This document shows, in pieces, positions 56,291 to 64,000 of a DNA stretch of 64,000 bases. A program made the position numbers and the translations under genes. The stretch lies in contig BSBM01001026.1 of NCBI GenBank assembly GCA_027924585.1, positions 1,806,501-1,870,500 on the forward strand, in the 5' to 3' direction. Each line of letters starts with the position of its first letter. Position 1 is the first letter of the stretch. Below the pieces are notes generated by a model. The model saw only the letters and a list, made by a program, of their open reading frames with translations. It was not told the DNA's origin and did not search any database. The DNA comes from Larix kaempferi. Lineage: Eukaryota; Streptophyta; Pinopsida; Pinales; Pinaceae.

Positions 56291-57140
56291 ATATCAAACT
56301 TCTTCAAAAAAGGTAAAAACATGTTGAAAACTGATTTTAATTCAAAACTTATTAGCTCAATTTTCTTTCCTTAGGCATTGGATATTCTTGCATGGATGGT
56401 GGATTCCATTCATTGTGGCCACATGGAGGATTCACTTGGTGGGAGAATGCCATGTTATCTCTTGAACATGCACTTCAAATGTGTAAATTTACCAAGCATC
56501 TATTGTTGTTTTGTTTGTTTCTATATCTATTGTTTACAATGGGTTTTCAAATCTAGTTTATGCCTAAGAAGTTTCCCAAGAAGTCCGAAGCATGATTTTA
56601 CCTTATATTAGCTTGAAAATCAATTATGGGCTTGTTTCTGACCTCAAAGATTAGCTATGATTTAATCTGTTTGGTGAAACCAACAATAAGAGCCTCATAT
56701 TCAGGTTTGGTTTAGTTCTGGGCATTTATTAAGTATTGCTAGGGATTATTGAATCAAGTTTGGGTTAAATAATGAGATTGTTGGGCATGGATATGGACAT
56801 GGACATCAATTTTGGAAACAATTTAGGGACTATCCCACCTTATCAACAATAACAAATAATTATAAATCAACAGCAAATCATGGTAATTGTCAACTCTAAG
56901 AAAATAGTAAGGTCAGTTTTGGGCACACAACAGAGGTAAGGAAGCTTCATTTCACCCAAAGTCATCAAAGAATCAACATTATGGGCATGCTTGCAGTAGT
57001 AAGCAGTGGTTAAACCTCAATTGTTTGGAAGCCTGGAAATTTTCAGATCTTGAATCAATAATATATTGATATAAAAAGAAAATTTGGGCATGAAAATGGA
57101 CTCATATCTCGATAGATCTTAGCCCATATATCTTGCAATT
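56291..57140. other. Non-coding tail of unit 2
   Basis: Corresponds to 54376-55210. No protein recognised. Confidence 0.5.
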
Positions 57141-57795
57141 TATGCGAGAGGCATTGCTTTTTTATGGTTGCTATCATTGCATATCCTTTATTCCACCTTG
57201 ATTTTGTTGTTGGGATAAAGTTAAAAACATGGATAGGAGAATATGATCCCTAGATAAGTGTACTATGTTACCACTTATACCAACTTCCCTTTACAGGTGA
57301 GAAAAATGTTGGATTCCTCTTTCTTAGACATGTTCAAGGACGTAATTTTCGTTTGCAAGGTTGAATTGTAAACTATGGTGGTCAAAGAATGAGGTCAAAA
57401 TGTCAGGCTATTTTTGGATTCTTGTGATTATGTGCGATATAGGGATAATGTCTTTTGCATACAATAAATTGTAGTAGAAATACCAAAGAGAGAATTTGCT
57501 TGTATTTCCCATGAAAATTTAAATAATATACTCAACTTCATCAATATATAACCCATAGAGTGAAGGTGAGTGTGGGTATCCTTGCTTTTATCCTTTGGTG
57601 CTATGCATATCCTCAATTTCCCATTTGGTAAGGGCTCTACCAATAATAATCTCATAGAGCATATCTAGTAAGGAATGTCAATAATTAGTGGCCTAAATTA
57701 TATATTAATCAAGACTTTGGTATGATATTTTTGTGGATAAAGTTTTTGATATCAATGGTGATGATATTTTGGACACCGTAATAGGTCTATTGGCT
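57141..57795 (-). pseudogene. LINE RT fragment, unit 3
   Basis: Minus-strand LINE RT blocks as in units 1 and 2, with further frame breaks. Confidence 0.7.
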
Positions 57796-57799
57796 TTGT

Positions 57800-58265
57800 G
57801 AATTTGTGATTGTATGTTGCAAACAAGAAGGAGATATCGTGAAGTTGATTTTTTTGTGCAAATTGTCACAGATAATGCACTTGTTTGCAAGGTTGTTGGC
57901 ATGCTTGTGGAAGCTAAACATCCACAGGTATTTTGGACACCTTGCATTGTTCCTTATTTGAATTTAGCACTTAAATCTATTTCTTCTGATGTAAAATTGA
58001 TAGAAAGTGTTATTGAATATGCACACCATATCTCCAATTTTGTACAAAAGCATACCAATGCCCTTACAACCTATAAAGAGTAGACACATATGGCATTGTT
58101 GAAGATTGTAGATATTTCGTTTTCCTCCTCATTCACCATGCTTAAGAGGTTGAGGGAGGTCAATACCACTTTTGGTTCCATGGTTATTTTAGAGTTTTTT
58201 TTTTGGAGAAATTCATATCAAACTTATTCAAAAAAGATAAAAACATGTTCAAAACTTATTTTAAT
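57800..58265 (+). pseudogene. hAT-type transposase fragment, unit 3
   Basis: The best-kept copy of the three: an 89-codon frame (57814-58083) with FVQIVTDNALVCKVVGMLVE, QVFWTPCIVPYLNLALKS and HHISNFVQKHTNAL, then FTMLKRLREVNTTFGSMVI after a stop. The His of the CxxH motif is Pro here. Confidence 0.78.
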
Positions 58266-59063
58266 TCAAAAATTATTAGCTCAGTGTTCTTCCCTTAGGC
58301 GTTAGAGATTCTTGCTTGGATGGTGGATGCCCTATATTGTGGCCACATGGATGATTCAAATTGTGGAAGAATGCCCTATTATCTCTTGAACATGCACTTC
58401 AAATGTGTAAATTTCCCAAGCATCTCTTGTTATTCGGCTTGTTTCTATATATATTGTTTACAATGTGTTTTCAAATATGGTTTATGCCTAGGAAGTTTCC
58501 CGAGAAGTCTGAAGCATGATTTTTCCTTATATTAGCTTTAAAATCAATTCTCGGCTTGTTTTCATCCTCAAATATAGGCTATGAGTCAGAATTTTGGTGA
58601 AACCTTCAATAATAGGTCTCATATTCAGGTTTGGGTCAGGTCTGGAGAAGTCAGAAGTATTGCTAGGAATTATTGAATTGGGTTTGGGTTAATTCATGAG
58701 AATGTTGGGCATGGATATGGACAGAGATAGCAGTTTTGGACACAATTTAGGGACTATCCCACCTTCTCAACAATAACAAATAGTTATAAATCAACAACAA
58801 ATCATGGTAATTGTCAAGTGTAAGAAAATAGTAAATTCAGTTTTGGGCACATAATAGAGGTAAGGAAGCTTCATTTCACCCAAATTCAGCAAAGAATCAA
58901 CATTTTGGGCATACCTGCAGCAAAAAGCAGCGGTTAAACCTCAATTTTTTGGAAACCTAGGCATTTTCATACCTTGAATCAATAATATATTCATATCAAA
59001 AGAAAATATGGGCATGAAAACAACCTCATATCTCGATAGATCTTATCCCTTATGTCTTGTAAT
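58266..59063. other. Non-coding tail of unit 3
   Basis: Corresponds to the tails of units 1 and 2. No protein recognised. Confidence 0.5.
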
Positions 59064-59468
59064 TGATGCTAGAGGCATTGTCTTTCAATGGTTGTTATCA
59101 TTGCATATCCTTTATTCCACCTTTATTTTGTTGTTGGGATCAAGCTAAAAATATGGATAGGAGAATATGATCCCTAGATAAGTGTACTGTGTTACCACTT
59201 CTACCAAATTCCCTTTACAGGTGAGAAAAATGTTGGATTCCTCTTTCTTAGATATGTTCAAGGCCATAATTTTCCTTTGCAAGGTTGACTTGTAAACTAT
59301 GGTGATCAAAGAATGAGTTCAAAATGTTTAGCTATTTTTGGATTCTTGTGATTATGTGCGATAAGGTACAATGCCATTTGCAAACAATAAATTGTAGTAG
59401 AAATACCAAAGAGAGCATTTGCTTGTATTTCCCATGAAATTTTAAATAATATCCTCGAGTTCATCAAT
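59064..59468 (-). pseudogene. LINE RT fragment, partial unit 4
   Basis: Only the LINE part of the unit is present. It stops at CATCAATAT, where the other units continue ATAACCCAAAG. The cut coincides with the start of a gypsy-type LTR. Confidence 0.7.
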
Positions 59469-59513
59469 ATTGTTGGTATGGGGTTTTAAATAATATCCCG
59501 AGTTCATCAATAT

Positions 59514-59846
59514 TGTTGGTATGGGGTCCGAGCGCACAAGTGCGGAACCCCAAACAGTGAAAAGGGTCAAAGGCAATAATGAAGGACCGATTGCAAAGCC
59601 AAGATATGCGGAACTAATTAGTTAATTTAGTTAGTGATGGGTCATTAGTACCATTTGTAACAGCCAAGTGCGCCTATAAGTAGAAGTAAGATTGTAAGCT
59701 TTAAAAATCATCAATCATCGGAGGATCAGAGAAGAATCTTTTGCGCGATTGTAAGCCTGAGGACATTTTCTTGAGTTGTGTAGTATGAGATGATACCTTC
59801 GCACCTATCTGTATTTCTGTTTGTTGGATCTATCTATGGGAGTAAT
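59514..59846 (+). mobile_element. Gypsy-4 5' LTR, left part
   Basis: TGTTGGTATGGGGTCCGAG starts the LTR; GGGGTCCG and CGGAACCCC form a small stem. A CCTATAAGTAGAAG TATA-like box is near 59.67 kb. A 43-bp block including the first bases of the LTR is duplicated just upstream (59471-59513). The LTR is cut at 59847 by the inverted 1.39-kb LTR and seems to continue from 61233 to about 61539 (ending GTTCCTACA). The pairing of the two halves is inferred from the plus-strand gag that follows. Confidence 0.5.
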
Positions 59847-61232
59847 TGTAACGTACCCTCTCCCAGAACCAATTCGAGGAAAGGAACATGATAACAATCT
59901 AGGGGCCTTTTCATAAAACTCAGCTAGATTCATTAGTTTCATACAATTAAAAACAAGAGTGTGCAGATGCAAATCAAGCAAGTATGCATAGCCGAATTAA
60001 AACAACATCCACACACAATTCATGCTCATCTAGCATATACAAATAGTCAACAAATTAAACATTGCAGAAGTAAATACATAGAAAGAAAAACACGTATCTT
60101 CATAGTGCAATTGTCCCAAACAACTAGCTATGCCGCTGCAATGTTCCACCCAACCATAGGCCAGTTGTGTTCATTAATTCTCTCAACACAACTGCCACCC
60201 CTGAGTTGGGCATGATTATTACAAGGAAAAGGGGACATTCAAGCTCATTCACAGCCAATTTATCATTTCATCTGAGCCAAGCTAGTCCACGGCTGGGTTT
60301 ATTAGGCTACATCTGAACCCTGGATGCTTGCACTCAAGCTCAAGCCAAACCAATGGATACCCATACCCATACCCGAACATACTCTTTACACACACAACAA
60401 AACATAGTCATTAGGCATGGATACACACGTTTTTAACAATGGGATTTACAAACAGGATGGCCATGGGATTTCCCCAAATCGTTTCCAGCCAAAAATGGAT
60501 TTTGGGATGGGGAAAAACATTCACAGGGAGGAAAACGAATTCTCTCCCAACTAACTAAGCATTCAACAGCCAAAACGGTCTCTATGGAACCTAGATTCAT
60601 TTCCCCTTCTTCCCCACTTGTATACAACACAAAAACACCATTCTCCCAACTGAGAATGAAGGAAAACACATAATTTTCATGGGGAAAAACACCCATCCAG
60701 CTGCCAACTCGTGAGAGAACCAAACTCATTCATGGATAATGGCTTGGGGAGCAATTCATGGCTCTTTTCATTCCAAGGAAGCCAAACACAATTTTCCATG
60801 TAGGGTGGCCTGCCCATACTCGAATTTGTACAACCATACTTCTCATTCCCCAAGGCATTAACTACCTCAACCAACTCTTCGGAGAATGAATGATTGGGTA
60901 TAAAATTCAATATGGGTAGTTGAGGGTTTGATGGGTTATCTCATTGACATTTGGATTGACCTAATTGGCTCCAAGGGTTTGAATATTTCCCTCCCAATTC
61001 CTTGTAACATCATGCCCCCATATCTTGTTGCATTGCATAGCTAGTTGTGGGTATTTTATTAAAATGCATATTTACATGATGTTTGAAATTCCAATGTGCC
61101 TGGATAGCATGCAAACCATATGCATAATTAAATCAATGGCGGGGCCTTGGCCTTGAGCTCCTCACCATGATTTTATAACAATACTACATCATTTACATTT
61201 TAATGCAATAGGGTCAAGATGGGGATGTTACA
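59847..61232 (-). mobile_element. Second copy of the 1.39-kb gypsy-type LTR, inverted
   Basis: On the plus strand it starts TGTAACGTACCCTCTCCC and ends GGGGATGTTACA. It is the inverted counterpart of 4963-6970 without the copia insert, and keeps the segment that was lost there. No PPT or standard PBS lies beside it, so it is probably a solo LTR. A clear target duplication was not found (GTAAT against ATATT). Confidence 0.72.
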
Positions 61233-61539
61233 ATATTTATCTGGTTTTCGGTTCTGTAATGTTGGAATGATTAATATGCATATATTTCTTTTGTTTATCA
61301 CAATATCTGATGTTTTCTTGATATCTCAATAGATATCATCACGAATATTTTATGTACCGCAGATTCCTCAAACATGCTTTGTTAATTTGTTTAATTCATT
61401 AAGTATGAGATGGTAATGCCGTTAAGGATTAATAGGATGATAATATGATGTTATAATGTTAATGCAAATCTATGGCTCGTGTTGCTTGAGAGTGAAATAG
61501 TGCATGTATTCTCCCAACTATGGAAACTTGGTTCCTACA
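61233..61539 (+). mobile_element. Gypsy-4 5' LTR, right part (inferred)
   Basis: AT-rich DNA ending in GGTTCCTACA before a C-rich run and the gypsy-4 leader. It is proposed as the continuation of 59514-59846 because the gypsy-4 gag follows in the same orientation. No second copy is in the window to prove it. Confidence 0.35.
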
Positions 61540-61734
61540 GCCCCCCTTAGACATCTCAGGTGAGACCTCACTCACTCTGTGTGTGTTGCTGGAAAGGGTA
61601 AAATCTTTCTTGGTCGATTCTTAAGGGTTTCTGGTCGATATTTATTGACAACAGTGCAAAGTGAACCCCTATCGACCTAACTATGTCAACAAATGGTTTC
61701 ATTTCCAGGACCATAGTGCGAAAGAAGAGAGTAC

Positions 61735-62148
61735 ATGTTGTGGCATTTGACAAAGCCGGAGATCGAGGAATCGTTCGACAAGAAGTCACGAGAATTTTTT
61801 GAGGAAGAAAATCAGAATCTTGGATGGTCGACGACTGACTGGCTATAGAAGTATATCTACTCTGACATTCACGAAATATTCTTCTGCGAATCCCCTATAT
61901 TGCTACACGAGTGGTTGGCACAACTGAATTTCCAAAAGAGGAATTTTCAAGGTGGTGATCTTGAACATTGGACGCCACAACTGATCCAACAATTAAAGCG
62001 AGTGGATAATAGATCATCTACAGCTATTGAGGTATGGGTAGATAGTATTTTGGAGAGATACATCACTGAATTCATTGTCGACACAGTTAATTCATATAGT
62101 GACGCAGAAAGGAAATTTTTCAAAGGACCCAGAGGAAAGTTTTTATAG
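61735..62148 (+). pseudogene. Unknown ORF upstream of gypsy-4 gag
   Basis: ATG at 61735 opens MLWHLTKPEIEESFDKKSRE, then FFEEENQNLGWSTTDWL, a TAG (61846-61848), and KYIYSDIHEIFFCESPILLH, WLAQLNFQKRNFQGGDLEHW and a tail to KGPRGKFL. Ignoring the single TAG there are 136 sense codons. The composition (acidic, aromatic, helical) is that of a folded protein. I do not recognise the family. It may be the N-terminal part of Gag or a separate pre-gag protein; the gag proper starts about 400 bp later. Confidence 0.5.
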
Positions 62149-62543
62149 TCGCTAAAACTGTGGATTAAAATGCTCATCTTTGAAAAATGTATATTGAAGA
62201 TGAATTCCAATGAGTAAATCTAGGGTGTGTAGAGGCTGTGGGTACCGCACAAATGCAGGTCTGATATAATGGTGTGGGGTAGATGGATATGAGCTACGAT
62301 GGAATTTTGAGGGAGGTTGTGGAAGATTGTGGTACCCTACGAAGTGGGGTGAGGTTCCAGCCGGAGAAGAAGAGGAGGACTGAGATAGAGAGAGAGTCTC
62401 ATAGGGCGACCGGAACAGAGAACTGTGAAATAGGACCATAAGGGATTAAGCGACCTTAGTGTGACGAAGAGAGAAACCAGACTACCCCTGAATTTGAAGA
62501 AGGATAGACCCAAAGCTACAATGTACCCACAATCCCTCACACT

Positions 62544-63870
62544 ATGCAAAAATTTGGAGGAAGAAATATAAGCTCTTTGCAGGGCTATCTGGCGTGTCAG
62601 AACAATGGTAGGAGTAGTGGGTCTACAAATACCAGTAGGATACTAAGGATGGAAGGTGACGATGTGAAGATGCCAATATTTCAGGGTAACGAGATCAAGG
62701 ATCCCGAGCAATACTGGTTTTTATGCGAAGTAGTATGGACAGTAAAGTAGGTCCAAGATGACGATATCAAGAAGGGACAACTAGCAATGACCTTTAGGGG
62801 TCATGCGTTGGATTTGTTTATGAAATTCATACAAGTACCTACAGGGAATCCTGATAAAACACTACCACAAATCAGGGCTAGATTGATTGATGAGTTTAGG
62901 AAACCAAAATTAGAGTCGCAATATATCACGAAAATAAATAAATTTCCTAACGAATCTACGTGGGAGTTCGATCAGAGATATAAACCTCTAATTGCGAAAG
63001 TAAGTTTTGGAATGAGTGACATGTAGCACAAGGAGTCACTGTCATCGCGGGATTAGTACCACACATTCACATGCCACTAATGCAGCAAAATATTTCATCC
63101 CATGAAGAGGCACTGGAAATCACAATGAATCTTGAGGCTTCACTAGTTGGTGAAACAGGGATAGGTATGAACCAGATCCAAGTGCAGTTAGCGAACCTGA
63201 CGATCCAACTAGAAGACATAAAGAAGGGGAAATAATTTCATGAGGAAATATGGTGCATTCTATAAAAATCAGAAGGACATCATAAGGATCAGTTCCTGTA
63301 ATTCTGTGAATAGTTACAGTCTGGCGCACCAAATCCACTCAGTCAGGGAGGAACTCCATGGTTTTGAATTTTTCAGACAAGAAGAAATCGATCAGAAGAA
63401 TGTGTATACTTACAGAAAATTTTATCAAATCCAGCTAACCTTTTCTACAATTTATGTTGATCAGTTAATCATGAAGATAAGGATTATATGGAGTATGACT
63501 TACTCCAAGAAAGAATCGCGGATACGTTTTTTATGAAGGGGGAGAAGCAACCCCCAAAACAATAGCAACAACAGTATAATCAGCAGTAGTCACACTACAA
63601 CCAACCACTACCACAGTGTAACTAGTCGCATCCCCACTATAGTCAATTGCAGTCATTATACAACCAACCATCGCCATAGTAAAACCAACCGCACTATTAG
63701 CCACCGCAATACAACCGATAGTCGTACGGTCAGCCGCGAGGAGGTTTAAGAGGAGGATTTCATGGAGGTCGAGGTGGAGGCATCGGTCATGGAGGAACTT
63801 TTGGATGAGGTTGAGGGTTGGTTATATGCTATAATTGTGGTCCGTTCGGACATTATCAAATGGATTGTCT
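62544..63870 (+). pseudogene. gag: Gypsy-4 gag (broken, cut by a copia LTR)
   Basis: MEGDDVKMPIFQGNEIKDPE starts the capsid-type domain, with KKGQLAMTFRGHALDLFMKF, LIDEFRKPKLESQYITKINK and WEFDQRYKPLIAKV. TAGs at 62748 and 63024 and a frame change follow. Then PHIHMPLMQQNISSHEEALE, a region with decayed zinc knuckles (WCIL*KSEGHHKDQF, 63.25-63.3 kb), a Gln/Tyr-rich and Arg/Gly-rich tail, and one intact knuckle CYNCGPFGHYQMDC (about 63829-63870). The lineage differs from the Tat-like gags. The sequence is cut at 63871 by an LTR. Confidence 0.8.
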
Positions 63871-64000
63871 TGTTAAGTTTATCCTAAATTCACAAGCAAG
63901 ATCACTGAAAGAAACACAATCACAAGATAGACAAAGATTTACCCAGGGAAACCCTCATGGGGTAGAAAACCCAGCAAAGCTTTCCTCAATATAGATAATA
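63871..64000 (-). mobile_element. Copia LTR, partial at the window end
   Basis: It starts TGTTAAGTTTATCC on the plus strand directly after the gypsy-4 knuckle. ATTTACCCAGGGAAACCCTC and AAAACCCAGCAAAGCTTTCC align with the R-U5 module of the copia-3 LTR (17.7 kb), so the sense strand is minus. It runs off the window. Confidence 0.7.

Larger units (their letters stand above)
53281..59468. repeat. Tandem array of a ~1.93-kb composite unit, about 3.2 copies
   Basis: The anchor TGATGCTAGAGGCATTGT recurs at 53281, 55211, about 57141 and 59064, giving periods of about 1930, 1930 and 1923 bp. Each full unit has the same order: LINE RT fragment (minus), hAT/DUF659 fragment (plus), then ~850 bp of non-coding DNA. 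The fourth stops within the LINE part at about 59468, where an LTR begins. Units differ at many positions, so the duplications are not recent. Confidence 0.9.

Noticed and set aside
59669-59760. tRNA- or snRNA-like gene in the 59.6-59.8 kb segment
   Set aside because: No cloverleaf, A/B box pair or snRNA motif could be assembled; the sequence fits the TATA-R region of an LTR.
61735-63870. Endogenous pararetrovirus origin for the 61.7-63.9 kb gag region
   Set aside because: No movement protein or other caulimovirid feature is visible; capsid and knuckle blocks fit a gypsy-type Gag.

Overview
The window is a repeat-filled stretch of nuclear DNA from a plant with a large, retrotransposon-rich genome. 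A gymnosperm or similar seed plant is plausible, but nothing here proves the species. Evidence for a plant is the set of element types: Ty1/copia elements with initiator-Met primer sites, Tat/Ogre-like Ty3/gypsy elements with a GGAGTCGCCA-type primer site, hAT/DUF659 transposase and LINE remnants. I see no convincing host gene, tRNA, rRNA or CRISPR array. Almost every long reading frame belongs to a transposable element and nearly all are broken.

Layout. 0-7 kb: a solo copia LTR (963-1545), two 8-unit minisatellites (80 bp and 40 bp), then a polypurine tract and a ~1.39 kb gypsy-type LTR (4963-6970) split by a second copia LTR. 7.1-16.5 kb: a decayed Tat-like gypsy element on the minus strand (gypsy-1: LTR, PBS, leader, gag, PR, RT, RNase H, INT, and a separate ORF for a second RNase H). 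It lies against the gag of another gypsy copy on the plus strand (gypsy-3, 16.5-17.6 kb). That gag is cut by a minus-strand copia element (copia-3, 17.6-21.2 kb), itself truncated at a CACTA-like terminus. 23.07-29.21 kb: a full-length copia element (copia-1) with matching LTRs, PBS, PPT and perfect TSDs. 30.3-30.6 kb: a ghost of a gypsy RT. 33.0-39.9 kb: copia-2 (minus strand), keeping LTRs, PBS, PPT, RT and RNase H but lacking gag and most of INT, with a minisatellite 3' region.

40.49-50.21 kb: the youngest insertion, gypsy-2 (minus strand). Its LTRs differ at only about four sites by eye and its TSD is perfect (CTATT). It carries one reading frame for gag, PR and the start of RT, broken by only two stop codons, but has lost the rest of pol. 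It has a GC-rich repeat leader, extra zinc knuckles in the PR-RT linker and a repeat-bearing 3' region. 52.0-59.5 kb: a LINE remnant and a tandem array (about 3.2 copies of a ~1.93 kb unit) in which each full unit joins a LINE RT fragment to a hAT transposase fragment. 59.5-63.9 kb: the 5' part of another gypsy element (gypsy-4) with an unknown ORF ahead of gag. Its LTR is split by a second copy of the 1.39 kb LTR and its gag is cut by a copia LTR that runs off the window.

How the parts relate. This is a nested record of insertions. Recurrent themes are minisatellites between pol and the 3' LTR in unrelated families, a common LTR module in several copia families, and non-autonomous but recently mobile derivatives.
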